From a virus: a DNA stretch of 27,296 nt. The DNA is taken from positions 1 to 27,296 of IMG/VR virus record IMGVR_UViG_3300024262_000198. One strand, given 5' to 3'. Positions 1 to 8,152 of the stretch are shown one piece after another. Under the pieces are notes generated by a model. That model did not search any database. It was not told the DNA's origin and saw only the letters and a list, made by a program, of their open reading frames with translations. Position numbers and translations under genes: made by a program. The stretch's first letter is position 1, and the number at the start of each line of letters is the position of its first letter.

Positions 1-19
1 AATGTTTCCTCTTTTTAAG
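1..19 (-). terminator. Partial terminator arm downstream of capsid gene
   Basis: The left edge of the window, read on the minus strand, starts CTTAAAAAGAGGAA just after the capsid stop codon. The same string begins the complete hairpin terminator at 9074-9102, so this is probably the first arm of the capsid gene terminator, cut by the window edge. Confidence 0.5.
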
Positions 20-35
20 TTATTCCAATTAAGGA

Positions 36-1841
36 TTATATTAATACACCTTGTGTATCAGTAACTCTAATTGTCATAAATTGTTTCCAAGGAAAGAATC
101 CAATGTCTGCAATTGCATAACGGCTTCTGATTAACATTCTTGGTGCCCAAGTAGCTTCACTAATAAGTGAAATTGATTGTGCCATCAAGTAAGGAATAAA
201 GATAAGACCTGGTTGATCAACTGAGTTCTTACGTCCTAAGAAGATTCTATTGTCGTCCCATCTTTGGTAAGGATCTACATAGATTGCAATGTTTCCAACA
301 TTACCCATTGGATAAAGTTGTCCGTTTGCGTTAATGTTTGCACCTTTAACTGGGTTGATTGTGTAACCAGCAACATCTTGAATAACGGAAGCTAAGTTAC
401 CGTTTGTTACAAGGTATTGAGCAGGACCTACACGACCTTCAGTTGCGATGAAGTTTGATGCGTTGTTCAATTTTGCGATAAGTTTTCTCTGGATTGAGTG
501 AGTTGTTTCACCACCAGGTGCTGAACCTGAAATTGATAGGTAAGTATCAACGTCAAAGTCAAATTTAGAAATACCTGCTGCACTCTTAGGTGTAGTATGA
601 GCAATTCTATTTTGATCTGAAAGTTCTGCAACTTTATCAACAATTTGTTTAGAAATTGTTTGAGTTAACTCATTAACAAGAACTGATTCAAGTTTTTGAA
701 CGATATCCATTCCAGTTGCTGCTTTGATGTCCTCAATTTGAGTACGTTTCAATGCTGAACTGATTTCGATGTCACCAACTTGGATAGTTTTTGTGAAGAT
801 ATCAGGACCAATTACGCCAGGATATACTTTCTCATCAGTATCACGATTCATTGGAGAATTCATATACCAACCTGCTGAGAAGCCAGGAATATGATCTTCA
901 AGAAGTGAAACAAGAGATACAGTTACACCTGTTAACACGAAATTAGTTTTTGTTGCTGCTGCAAGTGAATTACCAGCAATTTGTAAAACTGCGGCATTTC
1001 CAAGAATATCAGCGATTGATTCTGCTGAATTTGGGAATGTATTTCTTGTTGCATCATAACCCCAAGATCCACCAACATTAGCGGCAGTATTAAACTGACG
1101 GAATGAACGGAACATTGGGTAACCATCAATACGTGACCATCCAAGGAATTCTAACCAACCTGCTTTATTAGCGGCTCCACCTACTGCTTTAAATGTAGGG
1201 TCAAAAGCTTGAATTGTTGCATATGTTTGAGGTTCTGTTACTTCAAAATAAGGTGCTGAAGTTGCAGTTCCACCTGATAATTTAACAAAAATTCTGTCTG
1301 TTAAACCACCTACTTTTTCTCTTACTGGTTCGCCATTAGCGTCCAATTTTTCAGCCATAGCTGCTCTAAGGTGAGCGGTTAAACCTGAAAGTCCAGTTAC
1401 AGTCATTTTGAAAACAATTGGTCTTTCATCTTTTTCAGCGCTATCTGATAAGTTATCATATTTAAAGTCAACGAAAAGTAAGTCAACTTTTGGTGATGAT
1501 GAAGGTTTTACTGCGATAAGGTCTAAACCTATTGTTTGTGCAGCTATTTTCATAGATACTGGAAGTAAATTCTGTCCGATATCACCTGAACCTATACCAC
1601 CTGGTGTACCAGCACCATAATCACCCCACACCAAACCTGGTGTTGTTGATGGTTGTGCTGACTGTACGTTACCCATACCATTAAGGTTACCTAATGTTGA
1701 ATATGCAACGTTTTCATTCAATGAGTGCATTTCTGCGTATTCTGCCATCCACTCTCTCTTATAAGCATCTTTCACGCCAAGTGAATCAAGAACTGGACTC
1801 CATTTCTTTTGTGCTTTTTGTTTATCAACTAAATAATTCAT
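36..1841 (-). CDS. 23: Major capsid protein, T4 gp23-like
   Basis: A 601-residue homologue of T4 gp23, which forms the hexamers of the head shell. Recognisable segments are LLPVSMKIAAQTIGLD near residue 93, followed by LLFVDFKYDN, and the C-terminal stretch around SEATWAPRMLIRSRYAIAD that is typical of gp23. T4 gp23 is 521 residues, so this one is somewhat longer. T4 gp23 loses its N-terminus to the gp21 protease; here an L-N-E at residues 41-43 fits that protease's [LI]xE preference and is a candidate cut site, although T4 is cut at residue 65. It is the last gene of the minus-strand head block in this window, has a 5' leader with an 18-bp palindrome, and an AT-rich promoter-like motif 60 bases upstream. 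A second, truncated copy of its N-terminus lies at 15674. Confidence 0.95.
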   Translation of the reverse strand: MNYLVDKQKAQKKWSPVLDSLGVKDAYKREWMAEYAEMHSLNENVAYSTLGNLNGMGNVQSAQPSTTPGLVWGDYGAGTPGGIGSGDIGQNLLPVSMKIAAQTIGLDLIAVKPSSSPKVDLLFVDFKYDNLSDSAEKDERPIVFKMTVTGLSGLTAHLRAAMAEKLDANGEPVREKVGGLTDRIFVKLSGGTATSAPYFEVTEPQTYATIQAFDPTFKAVGGAANKAGWLEFLGWSRIDGYPMFRSFRQFNTAANVGGSWGYDATRNTFPNSAESIADILGNAAVLQIAGNSLAAATKTNFVLTGVTVSLVSLLEDHIPGFSAGWYMNSPMNRDTDEKVYPGVIGPDIFTKTIQVGDIEISSALKRTQIEDIKAATGMDIVQKLESVLVNELTQTISKQIVDKVAELSDQNRIAHTTPKSAAGISKFDFDVDTYLSISGSAPGGETTHSIQRKLIAKLNNASNFIATEGRVGPAQYLVTNGNLASVIQDVAGYTINPVKGANINANGQLYPMGNVGNIAIYVDPYQRWDDNRIFLGRKNSVDQPGLIFIPYLMAQSISLISEATWAPRMLIRSRYAIADIGFFPWKQFMTIRVTDTQGVLI

Positions 1842-1862
1842 TATTTTTTATTTGTTTTTTTG

Positions 1863-1880
1863 AGACAAATTAATTTGTCT
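1863..1880. repeat. 18-bp perfect palindrome in capsid gene leader
   Basis: AGACAAATTAATTTGTCT reads the same on both strands. It lies 22-39 bases before the capsid start and downstream of the putative promoter, so it would be a 7-bp hairpin with a four-base loop in the capsid mRNA leader. On the plus strand it is followed by TGTTTTTTT, so it could also stop antisense transcription. Which role applies cannot be told from sequence. Confidence 0.6.
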
Positions 1881-1896
1881 TGTTTTTTTAGTCTTT

Positions 1897-1911
1897 GATT
1901 ATTATATATTT
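1897..1911 (-). promoter_or_regulatory. Candidate late promoter of capsid gene
   Basis: Minus-strand AAATATATAATAATC, related to the AT-rich motif that recurs before many genes here (compare T4 late consensus TATAAATA). It lies about 60 bases before the capsid start, leaving room for the hairpin leader. Confidence 0.45.
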
Positions 1912-1939
1912 ATCAAAAAATGTCATTTTTTTCCATTTT

Positions 1940-4327
1940 TTAACCATTAAGTCTTTCAAAGACAGCTTTCATTCTTGCTAATTCATCGTCAGAAATTTTA
2001 ACGTCACTAACTACCTTGTTTTCGTTTAATACTTTTTTAGCAGGTTTTTCGTTTGTGTACCTTTGTAAATCACGACTGTTCCAAAAACTTTCAAACTTTT
2101 GTTCTGTATTCAAGTTAGGGAATAATTTTGCTTGATTTAAAACGCTCTGTTGAACCTTTGGTTCAAGTTTTTCCCAGATTGGAGTTAAATCAGCAGGCAT
2201 AGAATCAATTAACATATCATTGAATGTCTTGTTCTTTGGAGACAATGCTTCGTTAATAATTGCTAATACTTGTGCTTCTGTAGTGTATTTACCTTCGCTT
2301 TCTTTTAATGCGATATTTACCTTTGCTCTATCATCTTGTGATAAATTGTAGTAAGCCGCTTTTTTCTTTTCTGATAAGAATAATAAGAAATTAGGTTCGT
2401 CTTGTTCTGAAGCCTTACGTTTTTTAGTTTCATAAATTAGACGGGAAATATTATTTTGTAATGATTTCTCTGAATTATAAATCTTGTCACCTAATCTGGT
2501 AACTTTAGATTCTAGTACTTCAACAGGTTCTTCTTGAGTGTCAAGTTGAACTGTTACTATACCATTTTGTGGGTTGTAAGCTAATACTTCACCTGAACTG
2601 TCACCAACAGCAACAACTTCACCTGGAGTTATTTCACCACCACCTTCAATTGGTTCTTCAATTGGAAGTTCTTCTTCACCTTCAATTGGTTCTTCAACTA
2701 ATTCTTCACCTTCAATTGGTTCTTCAACTAATTCTTCACCTTCAATTGGTTCGGCTACTGGTTCAGCTACTGGTTCAGCTACTGGTTCTTCACTAGTAAC
2801 ATCTAATCCTGTTGTTGCAACATTACCACCATCATCGGTTTGATAATATTGTTCAGTATCTGTAATTGCGAAATCTTGCTCTTGTATCAATTCAAATGTT
2901 TCATTTAATTTACCATCATTTTTCAATGTTTCGGTAAGTTTCTTTGTACCTTCAATTGATTTGTCAAGACTTTCAGCGATATAATTTGTATATGCCATTG
3001 AATCGTCAAGATTTTCTGCGATATACTCTGAATAAGAAATGTTATTATCTACATGTTCAGCGATATACTCTGAATACTCAATTGATTTATCAAGATTTTC
3101 TGCGATATACTCAGTATATTCAATAGATTTATCAAGATTTTCTGCGATATATTCTGAATACTCAATAGATTTATCTACATTTTCTGCAATATATTCTGAA
3201 TAATCAATAGATTTATCAAGACTTTCTGCAATGTATTCTGTGTAATCAATAGATTTATCAAGACTTTCAGCTAAATATTCTGAATACTTAATATTTTTAT
3301 CAACATGCTCAGCAATATATTCTGAGAAGTCGATGTTTTTGTCTAATGTTTCTGCAATGTATTTGCTATAATCAATAGATTTATCAACATGTTCAGCTAA
3401 ATATTCTGTGTAGTTGATTGATTTTTCAAGATTTTCTGCTAAATAATCGCTATGTGTAGCTAATTCAGAAGTGGTTTTCTTTAATGAAATATTTTCATTA
3501 ACCACAACTTGTACTTGCTCTGCAAGATAGTCTAAATACTTAGCGATTTTAGTTTGAGTTTCTTGCATTTTTTCGTAATATTCGAACATATCATTGAGTT
3601 TGTTAGGTTCAAATTTGCCACCATCAGTTTTGATTTTTTCGTTGATTTCGGTTTTAAACTTTTCAATTTCCTCAGTAAGATATTTTGAATATTCCAACAT
3701 TTGGTTTTTGGTTACCATTTCGTCTTTGTTCATTTCAAATAACTCATTTATTTTTGACTCATCGGATAAATCATATATCCTAAAGTTTGCGCCCTCGTTA
3801 AAACCGAGTGACTCATTTAAAGATTTTACTTCCATTCTAGCAGAACCAAACCCTGGGTCCGCAACTGCATCATAAGTAAATAATTTCTTAACTGTAACTG
3901 TACCATCACTCTCAGTAACACCTGCTGCTCTTGATGATACAAAAATAGGACATCCATCATCTATTAAGGCTTTAGCCTCTTTCCCCCAATGTGTGTTTAA
4001 TAATCGAATAGTACCTTCTACCAAATTTTTCTCTTTGTTAAAGGTAATACTTTCAATTAAGTGGGAAACTCTAGATAAGGATGTATCAAATACGTCTGGA
4101 TGGTCAAACTCTCCATAAACTACACCTAAAGTCTCTTTTCTATTTTTAAGTTCTTCAAGGTGGGGAAGAAACTTATCTGCGGTGTAAATTCTATCATTTC
4201 GGTTCTTTACGTTAAATTCCGTAAAGGTGCCGCCTAGGATATATTTACCTTGCTTTTTCGCTTCTTCGTTTAAAGTTGTAAGTCCGTCCAAACAATGTTC
4301 GACAATTAGAACAGGTTTTTTTGACAT
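1940..4327 (-). CDS. 21: Prohead core protease (gp21-like) fused to scaffold-like coiled coil
   Basis: The N-terminal ~170 residues match T4 gp21, the serine protease that matures the prohead: the GEFDHPD block (His about 76) and the FVSSRAAG block (Ser about 131-132) hold the expected catalytic residues. T4 gp21 is about 212 residues; this protein has 795. The extension contains twelve exact-length 14-residue repeats of the type Y[ST]EY[IL]AExxDKSIx at residues 292-459 (two heptads each, so a coiled coil), then an acidic Glu/Pro/Val segment (about 515-565) and a C-terminal domain. No separate gp22 scaffold gene lies between this gene and the capsid gene, where T4 has it, so the extension probably serves as scaffold. 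LNE and FNE sites right after the protease domain (172, 178) could be self-cleavage sites. The reading frame is open to 4384, but I chose the ATG at 4327: the AT-rich promoter motif (4348-4360) would lie inside the longer version, and gp21 proteins typically start shortly before a VLIVE-like strand. Confidence 0.88.
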   Translation of the reverse strand: MSKKPVLIVEHCLDGLTTLNEEAKKQGKYILGGTFTEFNVKNRNDRIYTADKFLPHLEELKNRKETLGVVYGEFDHPDVFDTSLSRVSHLIESITFNKEKNLVEGTIRLLNTHWGKEAKALIDDGCPIFVSSRAAGVTESDGTVTVKKLFTYDAVADPGFGSARMEVKSLNESLGFNEGANFRIYDLSDESKINELFEMNKDEMVTKNQMLEYSKYLTEEIEKFKTEINEKIKTDGGKFEPNKLNDMFEYYEKMQETQTKIAKYLDYLAEQVQVVVNENISLKKTTSELATHSDYLAENLEKSINYTEYLAEHVDKSIDYSKYIAETLDKNIDFSEYIAEHVDKNIKYSEYLAESLDKSIDYTEYIAESLDKSIDYSEYIAENVDKSIEYSEYIAENLDKSIEYTEYIAENLDKSIEYSEYIAEHVDNNISYSEYIAENLDDSMAYTNYIAESLDKSIEGTKKLTETLKNDGKLNETFELIQEQDFAITDTEQYYQTDDGGNVATTGLDVTSEEPVAEPVAEPVAEPIEGEELVEEPIEGEELVEEPIEGEEELPIEEPIEGGGEITPGEVVAVGDSSGEVLAYNPQNGIVTVQLDTQEEPVEVLESKVTRLGDKIYNSEKSLQNNISRLIYETKKRKASEQDEPNFLLFLSEKKKAAYYNLSQDDRAKVNIALKESEGKYTTEAQVLAIINEALSPKNKTFNDMLIDSMPADLTPIWEKLEPKVQQSVLNQAKLFPNLNTEQKFESFWNSRDLQRYTNEKPAKKVLNENKVVSDVKISDDELARMKAVFERLNG
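2630..2790 (-). repeat. Tandem repeats encoding Glu-Pro-rich acidic linker
   Basis: Short in-frame tandem repeats encode PVAE and EPIEGEELVE units within the protease-scaffold gene. They form a low-complexity, strongly acidic segment between the coiled-coil repeat and the C-terminal domain, and are likely to vary in copy number between relatives. Confidence 0.85.
2951..3454 (-). repeat. 12 x 42-bp tandem repeat (14-residue coiled-coil units)
   Basis: Exactly 504 bp made of twelve 42-bp units inside the protease-scaffold gene. Each encodes a 14-residue unit with conserved Tyr, Tyr, Ile/Leu, Ala, Glu and Asp-Lys-Ser-Ile positions. Fourteen residues are two heptads, so the array predicts one long uninterrupted coiled coil. 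Third-position differences between units show the repeat is not a very recent expansion. Confidence 0.92.
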
Positions 4328-4345
4328 ATCTTTTTGTATTATTTT

Positions 4346-4362
4346 TAATGTATATATTTTAC
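4346..4362 (-). promoter_or_regulatory. Candidate late promoter of protease-scaffold gene
   Basis: Minus-strand AAAATATATACATTAAAAA, about 20 bases before the ATG at 4327 and just after the terminator at 4392-4419. The terminator-then-promoter order supports the downstream start of the protease gene. Confidence 0.45.
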
Positions 4363-4391
4363 TTAAAATCTGTGTTTTTTCCATTTTTGCA

Positions 4392-4419
4392 TAAAAAAAG
4401 TCACAATAAAATTGTGACT
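4392..4419 (-). terminator. Rho-independent terminator after acidic core-like gene
   Basis: On the minus strand AGTCACAAT, loop TTT, ATTGTGACT (9-bp stem) is followed by TTTTTTTAT. It lies just downstream of the gene at 4441-4926. Confidence 0.85.
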
Positions 4420-4440
4420 CTCTTTTACTTAGAATATTTT

Positions 4441-4926
4441 TTATAGTAAATTTATTAAATTATCATCACCCTTCTTTTTTGATTTTCTATTAATCTTTGG
4501 GGGTTTAACTTCTTTTGGGGTTTCTTCTACTTTCTCAACCACATTAACCTCATCTTCAAAATTAAAATCATCATCTAAATCAATATCAAAATTATCTATA
4601 TCGTCATCAATTTTTTCATCACCATTAAATAAATCATCATCAATATCTTGAGCAATTGTGGTTACTGTAACTTTGATTGGCGAATCTTTTGTCTCTTTAA
4701 TAATATCATCAATTTTTTCATCCTGAGTTTTAATCTCAAAGGGCTGTTTAATTTCTTCTATTTGCTCATCAATATCTTCTATATACACTCTACCTTCTAA
4801 TGAAATATATTGAGTTTCATCATCTTTAACAATTTCAAGAACACCATCCTCATAATCAATTATTTCGACTGACGCTAAATCGTAAATTTCATTTGCTACT
4901 AAAATTGCTTTAATTCTTCTATCCAT
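4441..4926 (-). CDS. Acidic protein, positional match to prohead core gp67/gp68
   Basis: A 161-residue, very acidic protein with a compact N-terminal ~50 residues, a middle and C-terminal half full of Asp and Glu, and a basic tail (RKSKKKGDD). I see no family motif. It lies between the portal and the protease genes, where T4 has the small prohead core proteins gp67 and gp68, and charge and size agree with such an internal core role. That assignment rests on position and composition only. It is followed by a terminator, so portal and this gene probably share one transcript that ends before the protease gene. Confidence 0.55.
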   Translation of the reverse strand: MDRRIKAILVANEIYDLASVEIIDYEDGVLEIVKDDETQYISLEGRVYIEDIDEQIEEIKQPFEIKTQDEKIDDIIKETKDSPIKVTVTTIAQDIDDDLFNGDEKIDDDIDNFDIDLDDDFNFEDEVNVVEKVEETPKEVKPPKINRKSKKKGDDNLINLL

Positions 4927-4944
4927 TTTAATTCATTTTTATTT

Positions 4945-6723
4945 TTAGAATTGTGCTTCTGGTCCGCCTCCCTGTGCTTGACCTCCACCACCTTCTTCTT
5001 GTGAGCCACCTAAATCTCCACCACCGAATTCATCTCCACCACCGAAGTCCTCTCCGCCACCGAAGTCCTCTCCTCCGCCACCGAAGTCCTCTCCTCCGCC
5101 ACCGAATTCATCACCGCCTCCTTCACCACCTGGACCACTCGCACCACCACCTTCACCAGCAGCACCTCCACGTAACTTATATTTTTCATTCTCAGCGATA
5201 TCAGCATCAGTAAATTTCATGATATTTCTAACAACCCACTCAATACTTAAATAAGGATTACCTTCAGCATCCTGCAAGTTTGATGATAATGTTGATGCAA
5301 TTTCAGATCTCTTCGCCAAATTATTTAAAAATTTCCATTCTTCAAATAAATCATTGGAATTGAATTCTATTCTTATAAAAGTTTCAAATAATCTATCGTC
5401 TATTAATTCAGGAAAATCTAACACCATTTGAATTTGTAAAGGCTTAATTATTAATTCTTTAAACATAGTTCTAATTCTAGTTATAAAATTCTTAAATCTA
5501 ATTTCATCTCTCGTAATATTAGAAGTATCATCATAAAATCCGCCACCACCCGATTCTTCTTCAAATCGGCTAAATGGTAGTTTTGATGCTCTTTTAAAAT
5601 TTCTAAAGAACCATTGTAAAACTTCATCTTCATTTAATGATGCTTGTGTAGGTTGCATAATTTCCATTTCTGGAGATCCTTGATCTGATGATGGAAACCA
5701 ATAATCTTTTGAATGAGGTATCTTAGTTGAGCCATTGATATAAACTTCACCTGTTCTATTATCCCATTCAACATCCTCATGATATTCAGCCATAAGCTGT
5801 AATATCTGTTGTTCTGCCTGTTGTCGAGTTAATCCTCCAACTGGAATGACGAATTTTTTATATATTGCGGCTTGATTAATATTATACATTAATCTTGTTT
5901 GTTCTAACAATTTAAGTTCATTATAAGGTTTAATTAAACCTTCAACGTATGATGTTTCATCATATTCCATATTATTTGAATATGAAAGGTATATTATATT
6001 CGAATCTAATAATACTCTCCTTAATGTTGGAACATCAGGATTTTGAATCCAAACTAATGTTGAACTACCTGGTTCTGTTGCAATTATAAGTGTTAATGGA
6101 TCTAATAAATTTAAATCTATAATATTTTTCTGTTTATCATCATAAACTATTTCAAATGCCATAAATCCATCAATAAGAAAATGTTTCAAGAAATTCCATG
6201 CCTTTACCCCATCATTAAAGCCAAAGCCATTATAAATTTTTCTAAAATTTTCTTGAAATTTATCTCTAATTGTTTGATCATAAGATTCAGGCAAATCTAT
6301 CATTTTGCAGAAATAATTATTATCATTATAAATTATCGTCTCATCAGATATTCTTGTAATAAAATCTTTAATTTCTTCTTTAATTGAATATTGTCTTAAT
6401 ATTTTTCGTTTATCTAAATATTTTCTATCTAAATATGCTATTGATTTCTGTTCTAGGAATTTAGATATAATTTTCTTAGTAAATAAATCATACATATTAG
6501 TACCAGGATCATTAATCAAATTATCAGTATCCTCAAATGCACCTATCGCTTGACTATTTCTAACAACCATGTCATCAGTATCTTGTCCCCATTGTGATAA
6601 TCGTCTAAGAAGTTTATTTGTGAATGTTCTATTAGGATTTCTACCAAATTCATACATAGAATTTGGTTGATTATAACGATTATATGTTGATTCATTAAGT
6701 CGATTATATTGTTGCTTAGCCAT
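4945..6723 (-). CDS. 20: Portal vertex protein, T4 gp20-like, with Gly-rich tail
   Basis: A 592-residue homologue of T4 gp20 (524 residues), the dodecameric ring through which DNA is packaged and on which the head assembles. The body shows gp20-type sequence: LLDPLTLI and the preceding beta strands, NQAAIYKKFVIPVGG (near 285), the EVYINGSTKIPHSKDYWFP region that passes through the ring, and SRFEEESGGGGFYDD followed by a helical wing rich in Arg and Phe. Residues 519-592 are an added tail made of GGGEDF/GGGDEF repeats, not part of the usual gp20 fold. LNE at residues 9-11 is a candidate gp21 cut site. The gene is preceded by an AT-rich promoter-like motif 20 bases upstream and followed closely by the acidic core-like gene. 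Confidence 0.93.
   Translation of the reverse strand: MAKQQYNRLNESTYNRYNQPNSMYEFGRNPNRTFTNKLLRRLSQWGQDTDDMVVRNSQAIGAFEDTDNLINDPGTNMYDLFTKKIISKFLEQKSIAYLDRKYLDKRKILRQYSIKEEIKDFITRISDETIIYNDNNYFCKMIDLPESYDQTIRDKFQENFRKIYNGFGFNDGVKAWNFLKHFLIDGFMAFEIVYDDKQKNIIDLNLLDPLTLIIATEPGSSTLVWIQNPDVPTLRRVLLDSNIIYLSYSNNMEYDETSYVEGLIKPYNELKLLEQTRLMYNINQAAIYKKFVIPVGGLTRQQAEQQILQLMAEYHEDVEWDNRTGEVYINGSTKIPHSKDYWFPSSDQGSPEMEIMQPTQASLNEDEVLQWFFRNFKRASKLPFSRFEEESGGGGFYDDTSNITRDEIRFKNFITRIRTMFKELIIKPLQIQMVLDFPELIDDRLFETFIRIEFNSNDLFEEWKFLNNLAKRSEIASTLSSNLQDAEGNPYLSIEWVVRNIMKFTDADIAENEKYKLRGGAAGEGGGASGPGGEGGGDEFGGGGEDFGGGGEDFGGGEDFGGGDEFGGGDLGGSQEEGGGGQAQGGGPEAQF
4948..5169 (-). repeat. Repeats encoding Gly-Glu-Asp-Phe tail of portal
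   Basis: Tandem 12- to 18-bp units encode GGG(G)EDF and GGGDEF. On the plus strand this is a C-rich tract (CCACCG...) that stands out sharply from the AT-rich surroundings. Confidence 0.85.
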
Positions 6724-6742
6724 TAAATTATCTTAATTTTCA

Positions 6743-6757
6743 ATTATATATTATTAT
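6743..6757 (-). promoter_or_regulatory. Candidate late promoter of portal gene
   Basis: Minus-strand AATAATATATAATTG ends about 20 bases before the portal ATG, the same spacing as at other genes carrying the AATATATA motif. Confidence 0.4.
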
Positions 6758-6766
6758 TTGTGTTCC

Positions 6767-7477
6767 CTATTCATCAAACAACTTAAGATTAGCTTCAAAA
6801 TTTCTTAATGCACGATAAAATAATTCAACATCTTCTTCATAAAGTTTTAATAGTTCTTCATATTTTTCTATCTTTTTCTTCATTTCTGATTTATATTTAT
6901 CATTATCTAACGATTCTAATGTATCTAACATCATTCGGTGATTTATATATCTAGTATCTAAGAATATAAACCTATCAATTATGGTTGTTGATATTGCATA
7001 TATTTTTTCTATTTTTAATACATCAAATGCGGTAAGAGAGTACTCTTTTCTACCATTTGATTGTAACCATCTATAAACATTTTCAATATTTAGATCAAGG
7101 TTTTTTTCTAGTAAGACATTCTGAATATCTCTATTTTTATCCAATAATTTATAATTCGTCTTAAATAATTTACTCACAAAAATTATCTTATATTTATAAG
7201 GTAGGTAATCAAAATTTATAGCATATAAAATGTTTTTATTATTTTTCACCTTATATTCTAATGTGAGAATTGGACACCATATTTTATTACCATTATAGTT
7301 ATACTTTATAATGTAAAAACAACATTTTCTTAATTTTTTGATATTAGTTGGCTTTATCTGCCAAGTAGGGGTTTTAAAAGCAGTCTGGAATATCTGAGTA
7401 GTGGATTCTTTTTTCAATAATCTCACATTCTCATTATATTGACCCATCAATGCACGAACTTCTTCACTAAATTCCAT
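6767..7477 (-). CDS. Possible DNA end-protector (gp2-like) protein
   Basis: A 236-residue protein. The central part (about 50-105) has a strand-rich pattern of CCFYIIKYNYNGNKIWCPIL, a linker, then ILYAINFDYLPYKYKIIF. That resembles the PxxLP...GLNxHYLP pattern I associate with proteins annotated as gp2-like DNA end protectors in T4-like phages. In T4, gene 2 lies next to gene 4, and here the gp4 homologue is immediately upstream (11-base gap). The C-terminal 60 residues are a charged helix, probably coiled coil. The family call is tentative: without a profile search it should be treated as an unknown head-module protein. Confidence 0.4.
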   Translation of the reverse strand: MEFSEEVRALMGQYNENVRLLKKESTTQIFQTAFKTPTWQIKPTNIKKLRKCCFYIIKYNYNGNKIWCPILTLEYKVKNNKNILYAINFDYLPYKYKIIFVSKLFKTNYKLLDKNRDIQNVLLEKNLDLNIENVYRWLQSNGRKEYSLTAFDVLKIEKIYAISTTIIDRFIFLDTRYINHRMMLDTLESLDNDKYKSEMKKKIEKYEELLKLYEEDVELFYRALRNFEANLKLFDE

Positions 7478-7487
7478 GCTTTATATA

Positions 7488-8003
7488 TTATTTGGATGGT
7501 ATTAAACCTTTCTTCTTTAAATCATCTTCAGTAATAATTATAAATTTCATATTTCTTCTCTCACACCATTCTTTAGCGTAAGCCCATTTGTGTAAATTTT
7601 TCTTATACATTCTTAATGAATATTCATAACTCTCTAATAGCTTTAATGTTTGTTTACTTGGTTTATTTGGTGGTAAGGTTTCTGTTTTAGGTTTAATTTC
7701 AATGATAAGTCTATCATAAAATTCAGGATCTCCGTGTTTTATCATTTCTATATAAAAATCTGGATAATATCTATGTATTTCAGTTTGTCCTATATCATTA
7801 GATATATGATATGGTATTTCAATCTCTTCTGAACTCCATCTTCTAACTTTATCATTTAAATCACAGAATCTACAAAATGCAAATTCCCAAGAACTTAGAT
7901 ATTGTATATTTGTTGGATTTCCTAAATATTTATCAACATTTTGTAGTAAATATTTACCTTGATGATATTTTTTCTTATTTCCGTTTGATCTGTTCCTGCC
8001 CAT
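7488..8003 (-). CDS. 4: Head completion protein, T4 gp4-like
   Basis: A 171-residue homologue of T4 gp4 (also called gp50/65), needed to finish filled heads before tail joining. The family pattern is clear: KYHQGKYLLQNVDKYLGNPTNIQYLSSWE..F near the N-terminus, KVRRWSSEEIEIPY, HRYYPDFY, and LIIEIKPKTETLPP. The Glu of SSWE, the Asp of YPDF and the E-K of IEIKPK form a nuclease-like (TnsA/PD-(D/E)XK type) active-site set. Length agrees with T4 gp4 (about 150). Its start overlaps the end of the small gene at 7975-8145 by 29 bases, which suggests translational coupling. Confidence 0.9.
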   Translation of the reverse strand: MGRNRSNGNKKKYHQGKYLLQNVDKYLGNPTNIQYLSSWEFAFCRFCDLNDKVRRWSSEEIEIPYHISNDIGQTEIHRYYPDFYIEMIKHGDPEFYDRLIIEIKPKTETLPPNKPSKQTLKLLESYEYSLRMYKKNLHKWAYAKEWCERRNMKFIIITEDDLKKKGLIPSK

Positions 8004-8145
8004 TTTCTATCTTCTCTAATTTTTCTTTTCTCAGTTTATTCATTTCTTTATCACTTAAAAGTTCATTGATAGACTTCTCATTGTGCATTTTTCTCGCTTC
8101 TTCAACCCTATCAAAGTCCTCTTTATTTAACTTTTTATCAATCAT
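7975..8145 (-). CDS. 56-residue charged protein overlapping gp4 start
   Basis: An ATG-started frame of 56 codons, almost entirely Lys, Glu, Asn, Asp and Leu and predicted helical; no family recognised. It fills the gap between the 90-residue gene and gp4 and overlaps the gp4 start by 29 bases. Near its end it carries LRKEKLEKIEN, a version of the C-terminal peptide shared with eight small genes on the plus strand. The gp4 ATG lies within the codons that follow that peptide. Confidence 0.65.
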   Translation of the reverse strand: MIDKKLNKEDFDRVEEARKMHNEKSINELLSDKEMNKLRKEKLEKIENGQEQIKRK

Positions 8146-8152
8146 AACAAAA

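Noticed and set aside
2569-3126. Open frames on the plus strand opposite the protease-scaffold gene
   Set aside because: They are antisense to the Glu/Pro and coiled-coil repeats; their Leu/His/Gln runs only mirror repeat codons.
2951-3454. CRISPR-like array from regular 42-bp repeats
   Set aside because: The repeats are in-frame coding units without spacers and keep heptad periodicity.
4325-4384. Longer start of the protease gene at 4384
   Set aside because: It would place the start against a terminator and put the promoter motif inside the gene; the ATG at 4327 fits the family start better.
4953-5213. Plus-strand His/Leu-rich frame and a second minus-strand frame over the portal tail
   Set aside because: Both are frame shadows of the Gly-rich repeat, which lacks stops in several frames because of its GC content.
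7481-7490. Promoter motif directly before the gene at 7477
   Set aside because: The TAATATATAA ends 3 bases before the ATG, so a transcript starting from it would lack the start codon; more likely it is the overlap of gene end and AT-rich gap.
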